The translations under genes and the position numbers were made by a program. DNA of 9,434 bases from Candidatus Avelusimicrobium fimicolum (GTDB taxonomy: Bacteria; Elusimicrobiota; Elusimicrobia; Elusimicrobiales; Elusimicrobiaceae): the NCBI GenBank assembly GCA_900541355.1, contig UQJU01000055.1, positions 1 to 9,434 on the forward strand, in the 5' to 3' direction. Below are positions 1-5,988 of this stretch, piece by piece. The notes under the pieces were generated by a model that saw only the letters and a program-made list of their open reading frames with translations, did no database searches and had not been told where the DNA came from. The first letter of the stretch is position 1. Each line of letters opens with the position of its first letter.

Positions 1-647
1 CCCGCCTTTAACGGCGGATTATCTAATGTGCGGTTAAAGCCGTCTTCCCACAACACCGCGCCGTTACTCTTTGCAATAAACTTATATTCCGCCGGAAAAA
101 TTTGCTCATCAGCATTTAGCACTATCTCCCACTCATTTAGTTGCGTACGCGTCAGCGGCAGGGCCTTGGCGGGATTCCAGTTTCCCAGTTGCTCCGTACT
201 ACCGCAGAGGTACAAATCTCCATCATACGGCGCTTGCACCCGCAATGAAAGCGTACGCTTAAAAAGCGGCAAGGGCGTTTGCGTAACAGATTGAGGACGA
301 AACACTTCGGTTACTGCGGATGAATACAAATGCGCTTGCGCGGGCAAATCACGCCAAGCATCATTTAAGTAATAGGCCGAAATAGAGGGAGAAACGGACA
401 AAAGCCGCTCCACCTTTTGCCACTCCCGACGAACGGTTTTATCCTTTCGGCGCACTTCGTAATGATACGCCATAACGGCAGGCTGCTTAAAAAGCAACAA
501 AATACTTCCCGTCCAAATTTTACCGTCCTGTGTAGATAGCGGGATATTTATTTTGCGCTCGTTCGCGCCCGCTTGGGCACGGTACAAAACGGCGTGGAGC
601 GTCTCGCCCCATACTGTGTTATAAGACAAACGAAAGGAAATTTTCAT
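1..647 (-). CDS. malQ: 4-alpha-glucanotransferase, N-terminal CBM20 part (partial)
   Basis: This is the first 215 residues of a protein that runs off the left edge; the reading frame is open to base 1. Residues about 1-115 and 128-215 look like two starch-binding CBM20 modules in tandem. The second carries the typical CGSTEQLGNWNP motif (148-159) and a later EYKFIA...LWEDGFNR stretch; the first is more diverged and lacks the GNW signature. Tandem CBM20 ahead of a GH77 catalytic domain is the known architecture of DPE2-type amylomaltases and of the long Bacteroides MalQ enzymes, which transfer glucan units between maltose or maltodextrins in the cytoplasm. The GH77 domain itself is outside the window, so the function rests on the N-terminal architecture. 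There are two adjacent ATGs (650 and 647). I chose 647 because GGAG lies six bases upstream of it; 650 is possible. The gene follows the transporter stop codon directly and is probably translationally coupled to it. Confidence 0.82.
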   Translation of the reverse strand, partial: MKISFRLSYNTVWGETLHAVLYRAQAGANERKINIPLSTQDGKIWTGSILLLFKQPAVMAYHYEVRRKDKTVRREWQKVERLLSVSPSISAYYLNDAWRDLPAQAHLYSSAVTEVFRPQSVTQTPLPLFKRTLSLRVQAPYDGDLYLCGSTEQLGNWNPAKALPLTRTQLNEWEIVLNADEQIFPAEYKFIAKSNGAVLWEDGFNRTLDNPPLKA

Positions 648-650
648 CAT

Positions 651-1973
651 TTACTCCTGCGTTTGGCGGTCGTGCACCCGCAAGGTAAACAGCGCCGCCA
701 CGAATAAAAAGAGTCCGCCCACGCCTACGGCGGCAATCGCACTGCCACCTAAAACATACTTCATAAACGGGCCGAAAAAGAGGTTTACGCAAATCTGCGG
801 GATTACGATAAAAAAGTTAAACACGCCCATATAAAACCCCATTTTGTCCGCCGGGAGCGCATTGGAAAGCATTGCATACGGCATAGACAAAATACTGCTC
901 CAAGCAATACCGATGCAAATCATCGGGAAGATAAGCCCCATTTGTGTAAACTGCACGCCCAACAGCGTAAGCCCCAAGGAACCCAAACCCAAACCGCCCA
1001 CCGTCAAGCAGGCAATGTGTATCGCCTTGGCGGAAAACTTAGTGGTCAGCCACAGCAAGACAAAAGCAAACACGAACGCCACGCCATTATAAATGCCAAA
1101 GCAGGAACTGCCCCAGTTGGCGGCAGTTTCGTAGGCCGCCGTACCGGGTGTGGCGTGGAATACGCCCGAAGCAATACCCGGCGTAAAATATACCCACATT
1201 ACCATAAAGGCCGCCCAAGTAAAAAACTGCACCACAGCCAAACGGCGCATTGTAACGGGCATTGTGATAAACGCGCGGCACATTTCCCGCACTGTTTTAA
1301 ACGGATTAAACGCTTGTTTTTTGAGATTATTAAATTCCGCCATATCGGCCGGAGGATATTCAGGCGTCGTTTTAATCGTAGCCAAAATCGCCGCAATCAG
1401 CACCAACGCACCAATGTAAAACGAATATTTAACCGTATTGGGGATGTGCCCCAGCGGGGCTTCGGTGCTGACGCCGACAGCCGTCAAAATCTGCGGCAGA
1501 AAAGAAGCAATTACCGCCCCCGCGCCAATCATTACGCTCTGCATAGCATAACCCGTCTTGCGCTGCGCTTCCGGCAAAATATCCCCCACAAACGCGCGGA
1601 ACGGCTCCATACTCACGTTGACCGATGTATCCAATATCCACAAGGCAATAACTGCCATCCAAATTGCTGAGGCCTGTGGCATTAAAAAAAGCGCAAACAT
1701 AGAGAAAATAGCCCCACCCAAAAAGTATGGGCGGCGGCGGCCCAAGCGGCACCAGGTTCTATCGCTAAAATACCCCACCAACGGCTGAACGAGCAAGCCG
1801 GTAACCGGGGCAGCCAGCCACAACATAGGAATTTGGTCCTCACTCGCGCCCAAACGCGAATAAATGGCGCTCATATTTCCCATTTGCAAAGCCCAGCCGA
1901 ATTGGATTCCAAAGAAACCCAAACACATAAACATTATTTGCAGAAAAGTCTTAGACGGTCTTTCTGTGGACAT
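651..1973 (-). CDS. MFS sugar (maltose-type) transporter, SLC45/MalY-like
   Basis: A 440-residue, strongly hydrophobic protein of the usual 12-helix MFS length. Near the N-terminus it has GFFGIQFGWALQMGNMSAIY (19-38), then LWLAAPVTGLLVQPLVGYFSD (51-71), the MFS loop 2-3 motif SDRTWCRLGRRRPYFLGG (70-87), and SMEPFRAFVGD (121-131). These blocks are characteristic of the SLC45-like bacterial transporters that include the Caulobacter maltose permease MalY. Such proteins import disaccharides, probably with protons. The neighbour immediately downstream is a maltodextrin-processing glucanotransferase, which supports maltose or maltodextrin as substrate; the exact sugar is inferred. The start was set at 1973 because GGGAGG lies four bases upstream; the other ATG at 1985 has no ribosome site and overlaps this one. 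Transcription probably begins at the TGTTATAAT promoter near 2009-2017. Nothing suggests truncation. Confidence 0.88.
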   Translation of the reverse strand: MSTERPSKTFLQIMFMCLGFFGIQFGWALQMGNMSAIYSRLGASEDQIPMLWLAAPVTGLLVQPLVGYFSDRTWCRLGRRRPYFLGGAIFSMFALFLMPQASAIWMAVIALWILDTSVNVSMEPFRAFVGDILPEAQRKTGYAMQSVMIGAGAVIASFLPQILTAVGVSTEAPLGHIPNTVKYSFYIGALVLIAAILATIKTTPEYPPADMAEFNNLKKQAFNPFKTVREMCRAFITMPVTMRRLAVVQFFTWAAFMVMWVYFTPGIASGVFHATPGTAAYETAANWGSSCFGIYNGVAFVFAFVLLWLTTKFSAKAIHIACLTVGGLGLGSLGLTLLGVQFTQMGLIFPMICIGIAWSSILSMPYAMLSNALPADKMGFYMGVFNFFIVIPQICVNLFFGPFMKYVLGGSAIAAVGVGGLFLFVAALFTLRVHDRQTQE

Positions 1974-1977
1974 ATTT

Positions 1978-1983
1978 CCTCCC
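1978..1983 (-). promoter_or_regulatory. Ribosome binding site deciding the MFS start
   Basis: On the minus strand GGGAGG stands four bases before the ATG at 1973-1971. It overlaps the alternative ATG at 1985-1983, which has no purine-rich site of its own, so the downstream start is preferred. The same short spacing is seen before the prepilin start. Confidence 0.7.
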
Positions 1984-2008
1984 ATAAAATTGGCATACTG
2001 CTTTTTTT

Positions 2009-2017
2009 ATTATAACA
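2009..2017 (-). promoter_or_regulatory. Extended -10 promoter for the MFS-malQ operon
   Basis: On the minus strand the sequence reads TGTTATAAT: a consensus TATAAT -10 box preceded by the TGn extended motif. Transcription would start near 2002, leaving a leader of about 29 bases before the ATG at 1973. No good -35 box is visible at the expected distance (the region falls inside the inverted repeat), which fits an extended -10 promoter that may be under regulator control. Confidence 0.65.
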
Positions 2018-2049
2018 CTATTTTTCCCGTTCGCGTAGGGAAAATAGTG
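2016..2049. repeat. Large inverted repeat between divergent promoters (candidate operator)
   Basis: CACTATTTTTCCC (2016-2028) is mirrored by GGGAAAATAGTG (2038-2049): twelve paired bases, one extra T in the left arm, and a nine-base centre. It lies between the divergent MFS and EamA genes, touches the TG of the MFS promoter and ends five bases before the TG of the EamA promoter, so it covers the -35 zone of both. Neither arm is followed by a T-tract and both genes point away, so a terminator is unlikely. A dimeric regulator site is the most natural reading; the regulator is not in the window. Confidence 0.6.
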
Positions 2050-2053
2050 AAAG

Positions 2054-2062
2054 TGATAAAAT
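2054..2062 (+). promoter_or_regulatory. Extended -10 promoter for the EamA gene
   Basis: TGATAAAAT is an extended -10 element (TGn plus TAAAAT, one mismatch to TATAAT). The predicted start near 2069 coincides with the beginning of the AAGGAG ribosome site (2069-2074), so the leader would be very short (about 16 bases). No -35 box is recognisable; the expected position lies in the inverted repeat. Confidence 0.5.
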
Positions 2063-2084
2063 ATAAGCAAGGAGAATTCAAAAA

Positions 2085-2498
2085 ATGTGGTTTGTATATG
2101 CGTTCTTATCAGCACTCTTTGCTGCGCTTACCTCCGTACTGGCCAAAGTGGGTGTGGACGGTGTAAACTCCAACCTGGCGACAGCCATCCGCACAACGGT
2201 AATATTAGTTTTGGCGTGGGGCATAGTATGGATGACGGGCACGAACAAACAGTTGACCCTAGTTAGCCAAAAAAGTTGGACCTTTTTAATCTTGTCCGGT
2301 TTAACGACAGGCGGTTCGTGGCTGTTTTTTTATAAAGCACTCCAAATGGGCACGGTCTCGCGTGTGGTGTCGGTAGATAAATTCAGCGTGGTGCTGGCAA
2401 TTCTGTTATCTGTTTTATTTTTGCACGAAGTTGTCAGTCTGAAAGTGTGGCTTGGCAGCGGACTGATTACGGCGGGCGTTTTGTGTATGGTTTTATAG
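2085..2498 (+). CDS. Single-repeat EamA/DMT family membrane protein
   Basis: A 137-residue, almost entirely hydrophobic protein with about five predicted membrane helices. It begins MWFVYAFLSALFAALTSVLAKVG, and the C-terminal half contains FFYKALQMGTVSRVVSVDK and VVLAILLSVLFLHE, both typical of one EamA repeat of the drug/metabolite transporter superfamily. Most EamA transporters have two repeats and about 300 residues; stand-alone proteins of about 140 residues (the COG2510 type) are known and probably work as dimers. This is therefore a normal short family member rather than a fragment. The substrate is unknown. The ATG at 2085 has AAGGAG ten bases upstream. The gene diverges from the sugar transporter operon and lies 45 bases ahead of a sigma factor gene in the same direction, without an obvious terminator between them. 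Confidence 0.85.
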   Translation: MWFVYAFLSALFAALTSVLAKVGVDGVNSNLATAIRTTVILVLAWGIVWMTGTNKQLTLVSQKSWTFLILSGLTTGGSWLFFYKALQMGTVSRVVSVDKFSVVLAILLSVLFLHEVVSLKVWLGSGLITAGVLCMVL

Positions 2499-2527
2499 GC
2501 AAAAACCTTTCGCACCGTCAAAAAGTT

Positions 2528-2536
2528 TGATATTAT
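2528..2536 (+). promoter_or_regulatory. Extended -10 promoter giving a probable leaderless sigma factor mRNA
   Basis: TGATATTAT is an extended -10 element (TGn plus TATTAT). A loose -35 candidate, TTCGCA, sits 16 bases upstream (2509-2514). Transcription would start about seven bases past the -10, at 2543-2544, which is the ATG of the sigma factor. No Shine-Dalgarno sequence is present upstream of that ATG. Promoter geometry and missing ribosome site together suggest a leaderless transcript. Confidence 0.5.
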
Positions 2537-2543
2537 ATTGTAT

Positions 2544-3731
2544 ATGGAAAACGAGTCGCTTGATAGTGTAAACGAATATTTTAAGCATTTGGGTAAAATC
2601 ACCCAAGAACTGGACCGGAACGAAATGACCCGGTTGTGGAAACTTGCCAAACAAGGCAATAAAGATGCTAAAAATAAAATTATGGAAATGAATTTGCGGT
2701 TGGTTATTCCGACGGCAAAGCGTTTCCAGCGCCCGGGTATGGACCTGATGGATTTGATTGAAGAAGGCAATCTGGGGCTGCTGCAAGCGATTGATAAATT
2801 TGAACCCGAAAAAGGCTACCGTTTTTCCACTTATGCCGTATATTGGATAGAGCAATATATCCGCAAATATATTGAAGAACAATCCGGCTCTATCAAAATT
2901 CCGTCGCACGCGTGGGGAAATTTAAAAAAATGGTTCCGCGCGTGGAACGAGTTGAAGGAAGCCAACGGGCGCGACCCGTCCTTAAACGAAATGGCGGCAG
3001 AACTCAATTTGACTGCGCGGCAGGTAAAGTCTATTATGGACACTTTAAATGCCGCTAAAGGGGTTGATTCTCTCACTACGCTGATTCACGATGAGGACGA
3101 AACCACCTTGGAAGATTTAATCAGCGACGACGGAAAAGGAAATCCCCACGATGTTTTTCTTAAAAATGAAAACCAAAACAGCATCAAAAAAAGTATGGCT
3201 GATTTAAACGACCGGGACCGCCAGGTGCTTATTATGCGCTATGGTCTGGACGATAATGAGCCAAAAACACTGGGCGAAGTGGCGGATATTTTGGGTTTGT
3301 CGCGTGAGCGGGTACGCCAAATTGAGGAACGAGCCGTAAACACCCTGCGCAAAGAAGCCTATAAAGCGGGAATTTTGGAACCCGCCGCCCTGGATTTACG
3401 CACACGCAAACTGCATACAGCCATGCAGCCGCGCTTAAAAACAAATATTTTGGGCCAAACAATAGACAAAAGCCCGCTTGCAAAACTGTTAAAACAGCGG
3501 GCCGTGCTGATTGCCCAACAAAAAGCGAACGAAGCAAAAAAGGCTGTTGCTAAAAAAATGGATAAAAAATCGTCCGCTAAAAAAAGTGCGGTAAAAGACG
3601 TTGTAAAAAAAGAGTCCACGCGGAAACCTGCGCCCAAAACAACCGTTAAAAAGGCGCACGCGAAAGGCAAGACATCTCCTGCGGCAAAGGCTAAAAAAGC
3701 CGGTAAACGCATCAAAAAGGCTGCTAAATAA
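2544..3731 (+). CDS. Sigma-70 family RNA polymerase sigma factor with lysine-rich C-terminal tail
   Basis: A 395-residue sigma factor lacking region 1.1. Region 1.2 starts at once (DSVNEYFKHLGKIT, 7-20). Region 2 includes DLIEEGNLGLLQAIDKFEPE (70-89) and RFSTYAVYWIEQYIRKYI (93-110), region 3 covers roughly 119-200, and region 4.2 carries TLGEVADILGLSRERVRQIE (242-261). Compared with E. coli RpoD, the -10-reading Gln437 and the -35-reading RERxRQIE are kept, but Trp433 is Tyr, Arg436 is Glu and Thr440 is Arg, so this resembles a group 2 factor more than a standard housekeeping one. After region 4 come about 50 linker residues and then a tail (about 328-395) made mostly of Lys and Ala with some Pro, Ser and Thr, like histone H1 or AlgP tails; it probably binds DNA non-specifically. 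The ATG at 2544 was chosen over a TTG at 2538; neither has a ribosome site. A tRNA follows nine bases after the stop. Confidence 0.92.
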   Translation: MENESLDSVNEYFKHLGKITQELDRNEMTRLWKLAKQGNKDAKNKIMEMNLRLVIPTAKRFQRPGMDLMDLIEEGNLGLLQAIDKFEPEKGYRFSTYAVYWIEQYIRKYIEEQSGSIKIPSHAWGNLKKWFRAWNELKEANGRDPSLNEMAAELNLTARQVKSIMDTLNAAKGVDSLTTLIHDEDETTLEDLISDDGKGNPHDVFLKNENQNSIKKSMADLNDRDRQVLIMRYGLDDNEPKTLGEVADILGLSRERVRQIEERAVNTLRKEAYKAGILEPAALDLRTRKLHTAMQPRLKTNILGQTIDKSPLAKLLKQRAVLIAQQKANEAKKAVAKKMDKKSSAKKSAVKDVVKKESTRKPAPKTTVKKAHAKGKTSPAAKAKKAGKRIKKAAK

Positions 3732-3740
3732 CTGTTTTAC

Positions 3741-3814
3741 GCCCCCGTAGCTCAATTGGATAGAGCGGCTCCGTCCTAAGGAGAAGGTTGCGAGTTCAAC
3801 TCCCGCCGGGGGTA
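3741..3814 (+). tRNA. tRNA-Arg (anticodon CCU)
   Basis: The 74-base sequence folds as a full cloverleaf: acceptor GCCCCCG (3741-3747) with CGGGGGT (3807-3813, G-U at the end pair), D-arm GCTC/GAGC (3750-3766), anticodon stem GCTCC/GGAGA with loop GTCCTAA (3773-3779), and T-arm GCGAG-TTCAACT-CCCGC (3790-3806), with A as discriminator. Anticodon CCT (3775-3777) reads AGG. The CCA end is not encoded. Two stem positions are imperfect: G-A at the top of the anticodon stem and A-C next to the T-loop. The gene begins nine bases after the sigma factor stop codon, so it is either co-transcribed with it or driven from a promoter inside the coding tail (a weak TGCTAAATA lies at 3722-3730). Confidence 0.92.
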
Positions 3815-3826
3815 GTTGTATTTATA

Positions 3827-3852
3827 AACTCCCTGGGTTTACGCCCGGAGTT
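3827..3852. repeat. Interrupted inverted repeat between tRNA and glycosyltransferase ends
   Basis: AACTCC (3827-3832) and GGAGTT (3847-3852) pair, extended by GGG/CCC (3835-3837 with 3844-3846) after a two-base bulge, with a six-base loop. It sits twelve bases past the tRNA and between two convergent transcription units. It could help end either one, but no clean T-tract follows on either strand (the minus side has TATAAAT), so it is only a weak terminator candidate. Confidence 0.35.
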
Positions 3853-3893
3853 GTTGCGGGCGAAATGTACGCGGGCCATATATCCGCTGAAGC

Positions 3894-3912
3894 ACTTTTT
3901 TGCCAAAAAAGT
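3894..3912. repeat. A/T palindrome directly after the glycosyltransferase stop
   Basis: ACTTTTTT (3894-3901) and AAAAAAGT (3905-3912) form a perfect eight-base stem around a GCC loop, one base beyond the TAA of the glycosyltransferase gene on the minus strand. The stem is almost pure A/T and is not followed by a T-tract, so it may stabilise the 3' end or act as a poor terminator. Confidence 0.4.
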
Positions 3913-3913
3913 T

Positions 3914-5434
3914 TTAGTGAGCCAAGTCCGCCCAGTTTAGTTTGCGCTTGTTCCAGGCAGGGTCGGCCGCCACGTTTTTGTCCGAAAGTTGCAAAAAGCA
4001 GGAATTTCCCAATTTGCCTTCCAGGGCAATAGCACGGTTCCACTCCTTGGAAACGCGACTCATTTTTACGATGTCACAGTTAGGCATCCAAATCAAGGCC
4101 CCAGCCCGCCGCTTTAAGGCCTCGTCGCGGGCTTCTTCGTCCAAATGGTATAGTTCCGTCACCCGCGCATTCATGCGGTACATTTGGTTGGGGTAAAAGC
4201 CGTACATAGATTCCAATGCCTCCGGTGGAAAGGCCTCCACGGCTATTACAAAAAGTTCCTTTTCCGGGGCGTGGTCGCGGTAGAACTGTGCAGAAATGCG
4301 CGAGGAAAAATAATGCGAATAAACAAGTAGCCGCCAATTAGACGCCGTCTGCACGCCAATCATTCCCAAATATACGATAAAAATCAGTTTAGCCACCCGG
4401 CTATGCCGCACCACCCGTGCCGCACTGAGTGCCACAAACAAAAACAGTGCCGGCATTATTTCCATAAAATAACGACCAAACCACAAATAAATTTTAAAGT
4501 ACAAAAGCCCCACAAACCCAAACACTCCCGCCAGTAAGGCCAACAGCAGCAGGAGTTCCCGCTGGAACGGGAAGTGTTTGTGGCGTTTAAAATCTTCGTA
4601 ATTCCACACCCATCCGGACAGCACCAATACGCCCAACACCAAAAACGCCGCCGTATACGCAAAAAAGAAGGATACTAAGTTCATCCAAATAAATATCCCG
4701 GGGGCCTTATCGGCCCACCAGTTTCCGCCAAAGCGGTTTTGCCCCACGTTATATAACAGATTCGGCACGAGCCACGGCAGGAAACAGGCAAACACCACGC
4801 ACGGCAAAAGGAGCGCCCAAGTGATATTTTTGCGGCTACGCAGTGCCTGCACGGACAAAAGCCCCGACGTAATGCCAAAAAACAGCATCCCAAAATAATG
4901 GCTCCACCCCAGTAACACCAACAGTATTCCCCACCACAGCCACAACTTACGCGGCACCACGCGGCCTTTGCAAAGAAGGAGAGAAATTTGCAGAAACAAA
5001 AAAGTAAGCGGTACCGCAAGCGCCAACATCAGGGCGTAGGCCCGCGCATGCTGGGAATAGAATATAACATAAAAATTGCCAGTCAGAAGCGCCATAAACA
5101 GCCACCGCGCCGTTTTGCCAAAGCGCCGAGGGAACATACACCACCCCAAAGCCAAGGCCGCCAGCCCGCACACCACGCTAGGCAAGCGGAGCCATATCTC
5201 CGGTCCATATGGCGCCACATGGTTATAGGCCCACAATAATACATTGTGCAACGGGGGATGTACGTCCACCAGCAGACAATGAGTCCAAATCCAAGAAAGA
5301 GGAAGCGCCGGGTTAGCCGTTACGGCAGTGAACAATTCGTCGTATTCGTACGGTACGGACAGGAAAGCAAATCTCATAATAACGCCTGCCCCAATAAACA
5401 GCAGGCAGGCGCAGGCAAAAAGTTTTTTAGACAT
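3914..5434 (-). CDS. GT-C family membrane glycosyltransferase (PMT_2/GT39-like)
   Basis: A 506-residue polytopic membrane protein with roughly ten or more hydrophobic helices up to about residue 380 and a soluble C-terminal part of about 125 residues. In the first outer loop it has the acidic pair in YEYDELFT (29-36, Asp32-Glu33) and then DVHPPLHNVLLW (57-68), matching the catalytic D-E and HPPL signatures of GT-C enzymes of the ArnT/PMT_2 group. These use polyprenyl-phosphate sugars and act on the outer side of the inner membrane. The acceptor is not evident from sequence. The gene begins five bases after the stop of a type IV prepilin gene and has no ribosome site of its own, so translation is probably coupled to the pilin; this suggests pilin glycosylation, as with TfpW next to pilA in some Pseudomonas aeruginosa strains. 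A GTG at 5458, inside the pilin gene, is a less likely start. Confidence 0.82.
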   Translation of the reverse strand: MSKKLFACACLLFIGAGVIMRFAFLSVPYEYDELFTAVTANPALPLSWIWTHCLLVDVHPPLHNVLLWAYNHVAPYGPEIWLRLPSVVCGLAALALGWCMFPRRFGKTARWLFMALLTGNFYVIFYSQHARAYALMLALAVPLTFLFLQISLLLCKGRVVPRKLWLWWGILLVLLGWSHYFGMLFFGITSGLLSVQALRSRKNITWALLLPCVVFACFLPWLVPNLLYNVGQNRFGGNWWADKAPGIFIWMNLVSFFFAYTAAFLVLGVLVLSGWVWNYEDFKRHKHFPFQRELLLLLALLAGVFGFVGLLYFKIYLWFGRYFMEIMPALFLFVALSAARVVRHSRVAKLIFIVYLGMIGVQTASNWRLLVYSHYFSSRISAQFYRDHAPEKELFVIAVEAFPPEALESMYGFYPNQMYRMNARVTELYHLDEEARDEALKRRAGALIWMPNCDIVKMSRVSKEWNRAIALEGKLGNSCFLQLSDKNVAADPAWNKRKLNWADLAH

Positions 5435-5439
5435 AATAA

Positions 5440-5946
5440 TTAAAATGGAAGATAACACCGGGCAGAAGTGGCTCCATCAAACGACTCAGGATTGCCACAT
5501 GGCATTACACTTTTACAATACTTATGTCCCACGCAATCAAAAAGGATTTGCTGCCCACTACCAACAAATGCTGATAGTTCCATCCCAGACAATCCCTTGA
5601 TAGATTTAAAATTCAAAGAGGGATACCTTATACTATTTTCTTCAGACCAACTTATATTATATGCTGATCCAACACCGCCCCCGGCATCAAAAAAACTAGG
5701 ATTAGCCGGCAGTTCAATATCTAAATTGGTTAAATCATTTGTATATTGCCCATTAGCCATATAATAAACTTTTTGTGCATCATAAAACGATTTAGTAAGC
5801 GTCCACACTTCAGCCGCGCGGGCTTTGGCTACCGCCTTATTGTACTGGGGTAACGCCACCGACGCCAAAATACCGATAATAAGTACAACCACCAACAATT
5901 CAATAAGTGTAAAACCGCCCAAACGGCTCATCGTCACGTTTTTCAT
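5440..5946 (-). CDS. Type IV prepilin (pilin-like, type II secretion/pilus major or minor pilin)
   Basis: A 168-residue prepilin. The leader MKNVTMSRLGG (1-11) is followed by the prepilin peptidase and methylation site G|FTLIE, with Glu at mature position 5 (residue 16), and the hydrophobic assembly helix ELLVVVLIIGILASVALPQY (16-35). The helix continues as NKAVAKARAAEVWTLTKSFYDAQKVYY. The globular C-terminal part ends with four cysteines (138, 144, 150, 164), probably forming disulfides that close the D-region loop. The protein would be cleaved and N-methylated by PilD and assembled in the inner membrane. Many such short prepilins occur in Elusimicrobium genomes. The ATG at 5946 has AGGAG four bases upstream; the ATG at 5931 has none. 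The globular part is visibly more AT-rich than its neighbours, consistent with a variable surface domain. The glycosyltransferase gene follows five bases later. No pilus assembly genes are in view, so major or minor status is open. Confidence 0.93.
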   Translation of the reverse strand: MKNVTMSRLGGFTLIELLVVVLIIGILASVALPQYNKAVAKARAAEVWTLTKSFYDAQKVYYMANGQYTNDLTNLDIELPANPSFFDAGGGVGSAYNISWSEENSIRYPSLNFKSIKGLSGMELSAFVGSGQQILFDCVGHKYCKSVMPCGNPESFDGATSARCYLPF

Positions 5947-5979
5947 AAGACTCCTCTTTTTGTTTTTTAATATATTCTT

Positions 5980-5988
5980 ATTTTAGCA
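5980..5988 (-). promoter_or_regulatory. Extended -10 promoter of the pilin-glycosyltransferase unit
   Basis: On the minus strand TGCTAAAAT gives an extended -10 element (TGn plus TAAAAT). Transcription would begin near 5973, leaving a leader of about 27 bases containing the AGGAG ribosome site. No clear -35 hexamer is seen. Confidence 0.5.

Noticed and set aside
28..294. An 88-codon plus-strand open frame at the left edge
   Set aside because: It overlaps the CBM20 coding frame on the minus strand, which is supported by clear domain motifs and by coupling to the transporter gene.
942..1670. A 242-codon plus-strand open frame opposite the MFS gene
   Set aside because: Its translation is rich in Arg, His and Asn with no fold-like pattern, and the opposite strand encodes an unmistakable MFS transporter. 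It is a shadow frame.
3541..3730. Tandem AAAAAAG-type repeats at DNA level as a mobile or CRISPR-like array
   Set aside because: The repetition comes from Lys codons in an open frame; there is no constant repeat or spacer length.
3232..3755. Minus-strand open frames opposite the sigma factor tail
   Set aside because: They are Phe/Leu/Ala-rich complements of the lysine/alanine repeats, with no ribosome site or recognisable domain.
3741..3814. tRNA gene as an integration (att) site
   Set aside because: No integrase gene, direct repeat of the tRNA end or foreign-looking block is present in the window.
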